From NCBI GenBank assembly GCA_013001965.1, contig JABDLA010000049.1, positions 1-33,861 on the forward strand: 33,861 bases of DNA. The letters are read 5' to 3'. The number at the start of each line of letters is the position of its first letter. The first letter of the stretch is position 1. A program made the position numbers and the translations under genes. The notes under the pieces are model-generated. The model was not told the origin of the DNA and did no database searches. It saw only the letters and a program-made list of their open reading frames with translations. Source of the DNA: Flavobacteriaceae bacterium. GTDB lineage: Bacteria; Bacteroidota; Bacteroidia; Flavobacteriales; Flavobacteriaceae. Positions 16,518 through 24,238 of this stretch are shown in pieces.

Positions 16518-17785
16518 GACAGTTTCGAATTAAAATATATGTTTATGGATTGTTACTAATAAGCTTCGGCTGTATTGAGGAGATCGATCTGCAGTCTGAG
16601 GTTGACTTCGAAAGTGTTTTGGTGATCGAGGCTACAATTACGAATGAGTTAAAACCTCAGGAAATTTTGCTTTCCAGATCTTTTCCTTTAGAGGCGGATG
16701 GACCATCCCCTGAAGCGAATGCTAGTGTGCGAATTGTAGGAGATGATAATAGTATTAACGCTTTTCAGGAGATTGAAGCCGGTTTGTATCGGTCTTTAAA
16801 CGCTTTCGCAGCTCAGCCCAATGTCAATTATTCACTCGAGGTGACAACGGCAAATGGCAGAATGTATGGATCTGACCCTAAAGTACTGACAGCGGCAACC
16901 CAAATTGATAACTTATATGCTGAACGTGATTTTAATGAGAATGATGAAGAGGGTGTTTCTATTTATTTGGACACCTTCGATCCTACAGGAAATTCAAAGT
17001 ATTATAGATTTGAATATGAAGAGACCTATAAGGTTATTGCACCTTATTATTCCCCCTTCGAACTGATTATTGTAAATGAAGATTTTCCATATCAACCTCA
17101 AGTGTTGAGCGGATTATCGGAAACAGAGATTATTGAATTTTTTATTCTGAAGCAATTACGTGAAGAACAAGAACAGATCTGCTATGGTTCAGACAGGTCT
17201 AATGAGATCATTGTAGAAAATTCACTTCAATTTGATGAAGATCGATTGGATGGTTTTAGAGTGCGATTTATTAGCAGGGACAATTACATTTTATCACATC
17301 GATATAGCATTCTAGTTTCCCAATATGTGCAATCTGAAGAAGCTCATATCTTTTATAAAACACTGACTGCTCTTTCAGATTCCGAAACAATTTTTTCTCA
17401 GTCTCAACCGGGATTTTTAAATGGCAATGTATTTTCTGTGTCTAATCCTTCGGAAAATGTTGTTGGCTTTTTTGAAGTTTCTTCTGTCGATAGAGAACGC
17501 TTATTTTTTAATTATAGCGATTTGTATCCCGGAGAAGATTTACCACCTTACTATATTGACTGTGATGTGATCTTCTCACCAGGTCTTTATGTTTCTGACC
17601 CATTGACAGGAATCATTGGCTATTCGCCAATTCAGGATGCAGTGAGAGATGGCGATCAGTATTGGGAAGATAATTTGGTAGATGGAGAATTAAATGTGCT
17701 CAGTCCGTATCAAATGGTATTTCCACCTTGCGGAGATTGTACGGTCTTAGGATCGAACGTCATTCCTGATTTTTGGGAGGATTAA
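16514..17785 (+). CDS. DUF4249-type outer-membrane lipoprotein
   Basis: A 423-residue lipoprotein with a signal peptide ending in the lipobox ISFGC (lipidated C20). The start of the mature part (LVIEATITNELKPQEILLSRS) and the later NVNYSLEVTTANGRMYGSD are typical of the DUF4249 family, which is found next to TonB receptors in Bacteroidota and has no established function. Several cysteines near the C-terminus (VFPPCGDCTVLG) may form a disulphide or bind a ligand. The 4-bp ATGA overlap with the previous gene indicates translational coupling. By analogy with SusD-like partners it may cap or load the receptor; that is inference. Confidence 0.75.
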   Translation: MRQFRIKIYVYGLLLISFGCIEEIDLQSEVDFESVLVIEATITNELKPQEILLSRSFPLEADGPSPEANASVRIVGDDNSINAFQEIEAGLYRSLNAFAAQPNVNYSLEVTTANGRMYGSDPKVLTAATQIDNLYAERDFNENDEEGVSIYLDTFDPTGNSKYYRFEYEETYKVIAPYYSPFELIIVNEDFPYQPQVLSGLSETEIIEFFILKQLREEQEQICYGSDRSNEIIVENSLQFDEDRLDGFRVRFISRDNYILSHRYSILVSQYVQSEEAHIFYKTLTALSDSETIFSQSQPGFLNGNVFSVSNPSENVVGFFEVSSVDRERLFFNYSDLYPGEDLPPYYIDCDVIFSPGLYVSDPLTGIIGYSPIQDAVRDGDQYWEDNLVDGELNVLSPYQMVFPPCGDCTVLGSNVIPDFWED

Positions 17786-17807
17786 TCTAATCAAATAATT
17801 TATTACA

Positions 17808-17829
17808 TTTATAGAATATTTTCTATAAA
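17808..17829. promoter_or_regulatory. Perfect 9-bp inverted repeat touching the comM start codon
   Basis: TTTATAGAA at 17808-17816 and TTCTATAAA at 17821-17829 are exact reverse complements separated by TATT. The last A of the right arm is the first base of the ATG. It could be an operator for a dimeric regulator or an mRNA hairpin at the start codon. A TAnnTTTA-like box (TACATTTA, 17804-17811) overlaps the left arm. Confidence 0.55.
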
Positions 17830-19367
17830 TGCTCAAAAAAGTATTTTGTTCTGCAGTCTTTGGTATTGAAGCCACAACAGTTACGGTTGAGGTCAATGTC
17901 GACAAAGGCATTGGCTACCATTTGGTAGGCTTGCCCGACAATGCCATCAAGGAAAGCAACTACCGCATCGCCGCAGCTTTACAGAACAATGGTTATAAGA
18001 TCCCGGGAAAAAAGATCATCATCAATATGTCTCCGGCCGATTTGCGTAAAGAAGGATCGGCTTATGATCTTACATTAGCTATTGGGATTCTGTCCGCTTC
18101 CAATCAAATTCAGGCCGAAACTCTTGAGGATTTTCTCATCATGGGGGAACTCTCGTTAGATGGTGAATTACAACCCATCAAAGGTGCTTTGCCTATTGCC
18201 CTTAAAGCGAAAGAAGAAGGTTATAAAGGATTTATTCTTCCGGAACAGAACGCTAAAGAGGCAGCCATCGTAAAAGGCTTGGAGGTCTATGGCGTCGACC
18301 ATATCCTGAAGGTCATCAATTTCTTTAATCAAGGAGAAGCACTGGAGCAAACACATATCGATACTCAAAAAGAATTTAACAAAAGCCTGGAATTCCCTGA
18401 TTTCGATTTCGCCGATGTCAAGGGTCAGGAGAGTATTAAACGTTGTATGGAGATCGCCGCCGCAGGAGGGCACAACATTATTCTCATCGGTCCACCGGGA
18501 GCAGGAAAGACGATGCTGGCCAAACGATTGCCGTCCATCTTACCACCCATGACTTTAAATGAAGCGCTTGAAACCACAAAGATCCATTCGGTGGCAGGGC
18601 GTATCAAATCAAATTCCGGCATTATGGCACAACGGCCGTTTAGGTCGCCACATCATACCATTTCTGATGTTGCACTGGTTGGCGGGGGACAATATCCGCA
18701 GCCAGGAGAAATATCCATGGCACATAATGGTGTCCTGTTTCTGGATGAATTGCCGGAATTCAAGCGTACGGTATTGGAAGTGATGCGTCAGCCATTAGAG
18801 GATAGGGAGGTCACCATTTCTCGAGCTAAATTCACCGTAACCTATCCCTCATCATTTATGCTTGTTGCAAGTATGAATCCTTCTCCGGGAGGCTATTTTA
18901 ACGATCCGAATTCGCCCTTGACGTCCTCACCAGCCGATATGCAACGCTATTTGAGTAAAATTTCAGGTCCGCTACTGGATCGCATTGATATTCATATTGA
19001 AGTGACGCCAGTTCCTTTTGAAAAATTAGCTGATGAATCTAAAAGCGAATCATCAGTGACCATACGCAAACGCGTCACCCTGGCTAGAGAAATTCAATCG
19101 GATCGCTTTAAAGATTTAGAGCAAGTGCATTATAATGCGCAAATGAACACCAAACAAATAAGAGAATATTGTAAATTAGATGACACATCCATGACGTTAC
19201 TTAAAAATGCGATGGATCGCTTAAATTTATCGGCACGCGCATACGACCGGATTTTAAAGGTGGCACGAAGTATAGCCGACCTTGAATCATCGAATAAGAT
19301 AGATGCTGCTCATATAAGCGAAGCCATTCAGTATAGAAGTTTAGATCGTGAAGGATGGTTAGGCTAA
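17829..19367 (+). CDS. comM: ComM/YifB-type Mg-chelatase-like AAA+ ATPase
   Basis: A 512-residue protein with an N-terminal Lon-protease-like (ChlI) domain (about 1-170), an AAA+ core and a C-terminal Mg-chelatase domain. Walker A is GPPGAGKT at 221-228, Walker B is VLFLDELPEF near 302-311, and FRSPHHTISDVALVGGG is the family signature. Family knowledge: ComM is a hexameric helicase that drives branch migration during natural transformation. The usual CPCG...CxC cysteine group after MNP is replaced here: SPGG at 352-355, then L364 and S366. This probably removes a metal site and may be typical of this lineage. It starts a run of five close genes, with the Nramp-like gene 7 bp downstream. Confidence 0.9.
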   Translation: MLKKVFCSAVFGIEATTVTVEVNVDKGIGYHLVGLPDNAIKESNYRIAAALQNNGYKIPGKKIIINMSPADLRKEGSAYDLTLAIGILSASNQIQAETLEDFLIMGELSLDGELQPIKGALPIALKAKEEGYKGFILPEQNAKEAAIVKGLEVYGVDHILKVINFFNQGEALEQTHIDTQKEFNKSLEFPDFDFADVKGQESIKRCMEIAAAGGHNIILIGPPGAGKTMLAKRLPSILPPMTLNEALETTKIHSVAGRIKSNSGIMAQRPFRSPHHTISDVALVGGGQYPQPGEISMAHNGVLFLDELPEFKRTVLEVMRQPLEDREVTISRAKFTVTYPSSFMLVASMNPSPGGYFNDPNSPLTSSPADMQRYLSKISGPLLDRIDIHIEVTPVPFEKLADESKSESSVTIRKRVTLAREIQSDRFKDLEQVHYNAQMNTKQIREYCKLDDTSMTLLKNAMDRLNLSARAYDRILKVARSIADLESSNKIDAAHISEAIQYRSLDREGWLG

Positions 19368-19374
19368 TTTCAAC

Positions 19375-20604
19375 ATGATAAAGAACTGGTTAAAAAATAT
19401 AGGTCCGGGACCACTGGTAGCCGCTGCATTCATAGGACCCGGAACGGTCACCTTGTGTACCCTCGCAGGAGTAGGCTTTGGCTTCGCCTTACTCTGGGCA
19501 ATGATATTGTCAATTGTTGCGACCATTGTCCTGCAGGAAATGTCTGCACGAATTGGTATTATAACCCAAAAAGGACTGGCCGACATTATTCGCTCGGAAA
19601 TCAAAAACAAATCCGTTCGCAACCTGGCTATATTATTGATCCTGTCGGCCATCGTTATTGGCAATGCAGCCTATGAAGCCGGCAACATCAGTGGCGGTGT
19701 ATTGGGATTGGAAACCATCTTGACAAATACTTACATCACTGTTGGGGATTGGTCGATTAATAGTTTGCCAACAATATTAGGCTTACTGGCTTTCATTTTG
19801 CTCTATATTGGCAATTATAAGGTCCTTGAAAAGACACTGATCTCTCTCGTAATTTTAATGAGCATTGCTTTTTTGTTGACAGCAATATTAACAAAACCTG
19901 ACCTGACTCAAATTTTTAAAGGTGCATTTATCCCATCATTTCCAGAGAATAGCATTCTTGTTATCATGGGCTTGATAGGAACCACGGTAGTACCTTATAA
20001 TTTATTCCTTCATGCTTCATTGGTTAAGGAAAAGTGGAAAGATGCAAATGATCTGAAGTATGCTCGTAAGGACACCTATATTGCAATCATATTAGGCGGT
20101 ATGGTCTCTATGTGTATCATTATTTCGGCTGCCGCCATTCAGGCTCAGGAAATTAATAATGCTGCTGATCTGGCCTTAGGTCTCGAACCCTTATTTGGAA
20201 GTTATGCCAAGTATTTTCTCGCCATAGGATTGTTTGCAGCCGGTGTCACCTCTGCGATTACGGCGCCTTTGGCCGCCGCATATGTTGCCGCAGGATGCCT
20301 CGGCTGGACCTCTAATTTGAAATCCAGGAAATTCAGGGCAGTTTGGATCTTTGTATTGAGTGTTGGCGTGTTGTTTTCATCTTTCGGAATAAAATCCATA
20401 GAGATCATAAAATTCGCTCAAGTCGCCAATGGATTGCTGCTTCCGGTTATCGCTGGGTTTTTATTGTGGCTTATGAATAAAGGATCAATACTAGGGAAAT
20501 ATAAAAACAGTTTGACACAGAATGTATTAGGATTTGTGATCCTGGGATTTGCTGTTTTTCTCGGATTAAAAAGTATTTTGAAAGTATTTAATATCATTCA
20601 ATGA
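19375..20604 (+). CDS. Nramp-fold transporter of the YcsG type, lacking metal-site residues; possible 5-oxoproline carrier
   Basis: A 409-residue, roughly 11-helix membrane protein of the Nramp superfamily. Helix 1 reads FIGPGTVTLCTLAG where true Nramps have DPGN, so the metal-binding Asp and Asn are Gly21 and Thr24. Helix 6 reads VVPYNLFLHAS where true Nramps have MPH, so the metal-binding Met is V206. The rest (LLWAMILSIVATIVLQEMSA, and NLFLHASLVKEKWKD) keeps the fold. Its stop overlaps the pxpA start by 4 bp. In Bacillus subtilis the Nramp-like ycsG is also beside ycsF and kipI-kipA (pxpABC). I infer an organic substrate such as 5-oxoproline, not a divalent metal; automatic annotation as a Mn2+ transporter would be misleading. 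Confidence 0.85.
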   Translation: MIKNWLKNIGPGPLVAAAFIGPGTVTLCTLAGVGFGFALLWAMILSIVATIVLQEMSARIGIITQKGLADIIRSEIKNKSVRNLAILLILSAIVIGNAAYEAGNISGGVLGLETILTNTYITVGDWSINSLPTILGLLAFILLYIGNYKVLEKTLISLVILMSIAFLLTAILTKPDLTQIFKGAFIPSFPENSILVIMGLIGTTVVPYNLFLHASLVKEKWKDANDLKYARKDTYIAIILGGMVSMCIIISAAAIQAQEINNAADLALGLEPLFGSYAKYFLAIGLFAAGVTSAITAPLAAAYVAAGCLGWTSNLKSRKFRAVWIFVLSVGVLFSSFGIKSIEIIKFAQVANGLLLPVIAGFLLWLMNKGSILGKYKNSLTQNVLGFVILGFAVFLGLKSILKVFNIIQ

Positions 20605-21341
20605 CTCCATATAGCATAGATATAAACGCCGATGTTGGTGAAGGCATAGACAATGAAGATCAATTGCTTCCTTTGGTATCCTCATGTAATATTGCCTGTG
20701 GCGGGCATGCAGGAGATCGTGAAACGATGAGCAAAGTGGTTCAAATTGCGAAAATGCATCGGGTAAAAATAGGTGCGCACCCTTCTTATCCCGATCGTGA
20801 AAACTTTGGAAGATCAATTGTTGATATGTCCTGCGCAGCTTTGTTCAGCTCGATCAAAACTCAAATTAAATCCTTAATGTCTGTACTTCGAGAACAACAT
20901 TGCCAACTACATCATGTAAAACCTCATGGTGCCCTCTATAATCAAGCAGCTAAAGACAAAGAAACTGCCCAAGTGATCATCGAAGCCCTTAAAAGTATAC
21001 AACTGCCGTTAAAGCTTTATGTACCTTACGGTTCAGTAATAGCCGACGAAGCCAGAAAACAGAAAATACCCATTACTTATGAGGCCTTTGCCGATAGAAA
21101 CTATAATGACGACCTTTCCTTAGTTTCAAGATCAAATGAAAATGCCTTAATAACTGATGCTCATGAAATGTTTGAACATATGAAGAAAATGGTTCTGGAT
21201 CAAAAGGTAAAAACAGTGAGTGGAGCAGAGGTCCACATTGAAGCCGAAACCTTTTGTATTCATGGCGATCATCCGAAGGCGGTACAATTGCTAAAAAGCC
21301 TGCGCAAAAAGCTTTCAACTGCTGATATTCAAGCCCAGTAA
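20601..21341 (+). CDS. pxpA: 5-oxoprolinase subunit A (LamB/YcsF family)
   Basis: A 246-residue LamB/YcsF protein. The N-terminus IDINADVGEG, then SSCNIACGGHAGD, IGAHPSYPDRENFGR, and VKPHGALYNQAA are the family hallmarks, with the His/Asp residues of the presumed active site. Together with PxpB and PxpC it forms the ATP-dependent prokaryotic 5-oxoprolinase, which opens 5-oxoproline to glutamate. The ATG overlaps the Nramp-like stop (ATGA). Length is normal for the family. The order transporter-pxpA-pxpB-pxpC, with no regulator gene, suggests a single constitutive or externally controlled unit. Confidence 0.93.
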   Translation: MTPYSIDINADVGEGIDNEDQLLPLVSSCNIACGGHAGDRETMSKVVQIAKMHRVKIGAHPSYPDRENFGRSIVDMSCAALFSSIKTQIKSLMSVLREQHCQLHHVKPHGALYNQAAKDKETAQVIIEALKSIQLPLKLYVPYGSVIADEARKQKIPITYEAFADRNYNDDLSLVSRSNENALITDAHEMFEHMKKMVLDQKVKTVSGAEVHIEAETFCIHGDHPKAVQLLKSLRKKLSTADIQAQ

Positions 21342-21343
21342 TA

Positions 21344-22078
21344 TTGAAGAATTTTCAACTGAAATATAAACCTTATGGAGAGCGATCAATACTGATCGAA
21401 TGGCCTCAGAAAATTGATAAAACTACCTTGAATGATGTGCTGAACTTCAAAAAAGCACTACAAAATAAATATGCTAAACAAAAAGTTTATATAAACTCAG
21501 CATATTGCTCGATATTAATAAGTTATGATACCACTATAAATAATATTTATGATAGAATTTCGGACATAAAAAGGCAATATTCGAAGGAATTTGGTCATGA
21601 CAAATCAACTTACAACTTATGGCGAATTCCAGTCTGCTATGACGACTATTTTGCACTGGATTTGGATGAATTATCGGAAGTCAAAAAATGTGATAAAAGT
21701 GAGATTATCAGACGTCATTGTGAAGCTGTTTATACCGTATATTTTATTGGGTTTTTACCGGGCTTTCTTTACCTGGGCGGACTTCATAAAAATCTCCATA
21801 TGCCTCGAAAGGCCAAACCAAGATTAAACCTTTTAGGTGGAGCCGTTGGAATTGGAGGCCAGCAAACGGGGATTTATCCACACGACGGTCCGGGCGGCTG
21901 GAATATCATTGGAAACTCGCCGGTAGATCTTTTTAAAGCTGATCAGGATAAACCTTGTTTTGCAAAAGCCGGTGATCGCGTTCAATTTTATAAGGTCACT
22001 TTAGAGGAACATCAAAAAATCAAGGCACTGGAAGCGACTGGGTTTTACAAATTGGAAAGTGAGGTGATTGATGATTAA
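21344..22078 (+). CDS. pxpB: 5-oxoprolinase subunit B (KipI-like)
   Basis: A 244-residue KipI/PxpB protein. The N-terminal KPYGERSILIEWP, the central YTVYFIGFLPGFLYLGGL, and AVGIGGQQTGIYPHDGPGGW followed by IIGNSPVDLF are the family signatures (cyclophilin-like fold). The start is TTG at 21344, two bases after the pxpA stop. No ATG precedes the conserved KPYGER block in frame, so TTG is well supported. The homologue KipI in Bacillus was first described as an inhibitor of sporulation kinase KinA; the linked pxpA and pxpC favour the 5-oxoprolinase role here. The 3' end overlaps pxpC by 8 bp. Confidence 0.92.
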   Translation: MKNFQLKYKPYGERSILIEWPQKIDKTTLNDVLNFKKALQNKYAKQKVYINSAYCSILISYDTTINNIYDRISDIKRQYSKEFGHDKSTYNLWRIPVCYDDYFALDLDELSEVKKCDKSEIIRRHCEAVYTVYFIGFLPGFLYLGGLHKNLHMPRKAKPRLNLLGGAVGIGGQQTGIYPHDGPGGWNIIGNSPVDLFKADQDKPCFAKAGDRVQFYKVTLEEHQKIKALEATGFYKLESEVIDD

Positions 22079-22925
22079 AGTATTAAAAACCGGATTATAC
22101 TCCAGTATTCAGGATCTTGGTCGACCGGAATTTCAAATTTACGGTGTACCTGTATCGGGAGTCATGGATGCCTATTCGGCGAAGATGGCTAACATTTTAT
22201 TGGGTAATAATGCTACAGATGCCGTCTTGGAAATGACCATGACGGGAGCTGTTTTACAGTTTAAGGCAAATACATTATTAAGTATTTCAGGAGCAAATCT
22301 GAACCCCAAGCTCAATGATTCAGCAATTCGGATGCATACAGTAATTTCAGCCAATACCGATGATATCTTGACTTTTGGGCAAACGACCAAAGGTTTAAGG
22401 TCCTACCTGGCCGTGGCAGGTGGTTTTCAAACCAAAGTCATCATGGGCAGCCGCAGTATGTGCAGAAGCGTTACGGCTCAGACAACCCTTAAACTCAATG
22501 ACGAATTAAAAATAGTAGAGTATAATCCGTATGAAACCGGAAAAAATGCATCTGTTAAATTCAATAATGACCATTTTGAATCAAGTCGAATAGATGTTTT
22601 TGAAGGTCCGGAATTTGATGCTTTGAACCATGATCAAAAAGAAAAGCTTTTGAATTCAGAATTCTCAATTTCAAAAGAGAACAATCGAATGGCTTACCAG
22701 TTGGAACAAGTTTTAGAAAATAAGCTGGAACCCATAATAACCTCGAGTGTGTTGCCGGGAACCGTGCAATTAACGCCCTCGGGCAAACTCATTATTTTAA
22801 TGCGTGACGCTCAAACTACCGGAGGATATCCAAGAATTCTTCAGCTAAAAGAAACAGCCTTGAATGTGTTGTCCCAGAAATATACAGGAGATAATTTAAA
22901 ATTCAATTTGATACCCTATCAATAA
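22071..22925 (+). CDS. pxpC: 5-oxoprolinase subunit C (KipA-like, biotin-dependent carboxyltransferase family)
   Basis: A 284-residue KipA/PxpC protein of the allophanate-hydrolase subunit 2 family. Diagnostic segments are GLYSSIQDLGRPEFQIYGVP and SGVMDAYSAKMANILLGN at the N-terminus, RSYLAVAGGFQTKVIMGSRS, and VFEGPEFDAL, then SVLPGTVQLTPSGKLIILM near the C-terminus. The ATG at 22071 is preferred to a TTG one codon earlier. It overlaps pxpB by 8 bp, consistent with translational coupling of the two subunits. It closes the Nramp-pxpABC group; the next gene has its own candidate promoter. Confidence 0.92.
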   Translation: MIKVLKTGLYSSIQDLGRPEFQIYGVPVSGVMDAYSAKMANILLGNNATDAVLEMTMTGAVLQFKANTLLSISGANLNPKLNDSAIRMHTVISANTDDILTFGQTTKGLRSYLAVAGGFQTKVIMGSRSMCRSVTAQTTLKLNDELKIVEYNPYETGKNASVKFNNDHFESSRIDVFEGPEFDALNHDQKEKLLNSEFSISKENNRMAYQLEQVLENKLEPIITSSVLPGTVQLTPSGKLIILMRDAQTTGGYPRILQLKETALNVLSQKYTGDNLKFNLIPYQ

Positions 22926-22934
22926 GGGTGATTA

Positions 22935-22963
22935 TTGAAAGGTTTTTCTTATATGTATATTTT
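22935..22963 (+). promoter_or_regulatory. Candidate Bacteroidota promoter for the three-gene membrane/kinase unit
   Basis: TTG at 22935-22937 and TATATTTT at 22956-22963 are separated by 18 bp, fitting the TTG-N17-23-TAnnTTTG pattern with one mismatch. The box is about 35 bp before the ATG at 22998. Confidence 0.45.
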
Positions 22964-22997
22964 TCTCTACTTTAGAGGAAACTAAAATCCTTCAACA

Positions 22998-23513
22998 ATG
23001 AAAAAACTATTATTATTACTGTTAGGCGTGGCAATTGGTTTTGCCATTTGTTATTTCTATTTCCAAAGTGATTCTCAAGCCGAAGCGGCTGAAACGGCTG
23101 AAGCTGTGGGCCCTCCAAGAGGTGTAATTACCGAAGCACAGGGAAAGGTTCTTGATGCAGCCTTTAATACAAGGCATCAGTTGATCAGCGATTCCATAGT
23201 GAAACGACCTGATAACCGTTCGTCCTGGTATTCTTTACAAGATATGAGAGATTATTTGTCATATGCCGAGGCCGAGTCCACTAAATTGGGTTACACTATG
23301 AATGGCGTGCGTATCTATTTGGGAGCTCATCCTAATGAAGGCGGCCTGGTAGGCTATACAACCATGTTCCTGGTACCAACCGGAACAAAAGGGGTTTCTG
23401 AGGGAAGTATGCTAAACTTCTCGTTCCAAGGCGGTGGCGATATTCCTGGTGGTCCTGGGTTAAATGATGGTGATGATGGTGATCCTCCAAATGCCAATTT
23501 TCCGAACAATTAA
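22998..23513 (+). CDS. Small membrane-anchored or secreted protein of unknown function
   Basis: A 171-residue protein that I do not recognise. It starts with a Lys-Lys and a strongly hydrophobic helix (about 3-22) that is either an uncleaved anchor or a signal peptide. An Ala/Glu-rich linker (about 27-38), a soluble domain (about 40-145, with SWYSLQDMRDYLSYAEAES and GVRIYLGAHPNEGG), and a flexible Gly/Asp/Pro/Asn-rich tail (about 146-171) follow. The soluble part should lie outside the cytoplasmic membrane. The next gene starts 8 bp after its stop and encodes a seven-helix protein, followed by a histidine kinase, so a role as a sensory or accessory component is possible but unproved. Confidence 0.75.
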   Translation: MKKLLLLLLGVAIGFAICYFYFQSDSQAEAAETAEAVGPPRGVITEAQGKVLDAAFNTRHQLISDSIVKRPDNRSSWYSLQDMRDYLSYAEAESTKLGYTMNGVRIYLGAHPNEGGLVGYTTMFLVPTGTKGVSEGSMLNFSFQGGGDIPGGPGLNDGDDGDPPNANFPNN

Positions 23514-23521
23514 ATTCACCT

Positions 23522-24238
23522 TTGGATCAATTTTTAAGAGAGAACTATACACTATTAAATGATGGCGTTGTTATTTTAGCCGCCATGGTTGGATTGATCT
23601 TGTATAGAAAATTTAAAGATTCCAATGCCAAATATTTTATCTATTTTCTAATTTATGCGGCCTTAGTCGATTTTCTGGGAGGATATCCAAGTTTTATGGA
23701 TAAGTATGAGTTCCTGGAGTCGATTAAATCTATTTTAGAAGGCACTAAATTTGAAAGAAATTTCTGGTGGTCCACCATTTTCTGGAAAGTTGGTAGTGTA
23801 TTGTTCTTCTCTTTTTATTTTCATCGGATACTCAAGAAAGTCCGATTTAAAAAAATTATCTGGTTTGAAGGCTGGCTCTTTTTCAGTTTTTGTTTGATAT
23901 ATATTATTCTCAACTGGGAACAATTATTTACCTCATCATTTCCAATAATTTCAATACTCGGTGCCATAATTATTCTGAGCTGTGCCATTTTATACTTTAT
24001 TGAAATATTAGAAGGAGATCGCATCCTTAAATTTTATAAATCTTTAAATTTTTATATCAGCTCAGCAATACTGGTTTGGTGGCTGGTAAGGACCCCAATC
24101 ATTTTTTTCGATATTTATTTTTCAAGAGAAGATTGGGATTTTGTCATATTAAGATATCATCTTTATCTTTTTTCTAATATTTTTATGTATCTCAGTTTTG
24201 TAATTGGAATGATATGGTCCAGGCCGGAGAACGAATAG
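23522..24238 (+). CDS. Seven-helix integral membrane protein of unknown function
   Basis: A 238-residue hydrophobic protein with about seven predicted helices (near 13-32, 36-55, 82-104, 112-133, 139-161, 175-198 and 211-232). No named family is recognised. The start is TTG at 23522; the next in-frame Met lies inside the first helix, so TTG is preferred. The gene is AT-rich with many Phe, Ile and Trp codons. Its 3' end overlaps the start of the histidine-kinase gene by 25 bp in another frame. That tight coupling, and the lack of any sensor domain in the kinase beyond one helix, suggest this protein is the input module of a split sensor (inference). Confidence 0.78.
   Translation: MDQFLRENYTLLNDGVVILAAMVGLILYRKFKDSNAKYFIYFLIYAALVDFLGGYPSFMDKYEFLESIKSILEGTKFERNFWWSTIFWKVGSVLFFSFYFHRILKKVRFKKIIWFEGWLFFSFCLIYIILNWEQLFTSSFPIISILGAIIILSCAILYFIEILEGDRILKFYKSLNFYISSAILVWWLVRTPIIFFDIYFSREDWDFVILRYHLYLFSNIFMYLSFVIGMIWSRPENE

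Noticed and set aside
19359-19664. 101-codon minus-strand frame over the Nramp-like gene start, and the similar one at 18168-18473 over comM
   Set aside because: Both lie fully across confidently assigned genes and show no family motif.
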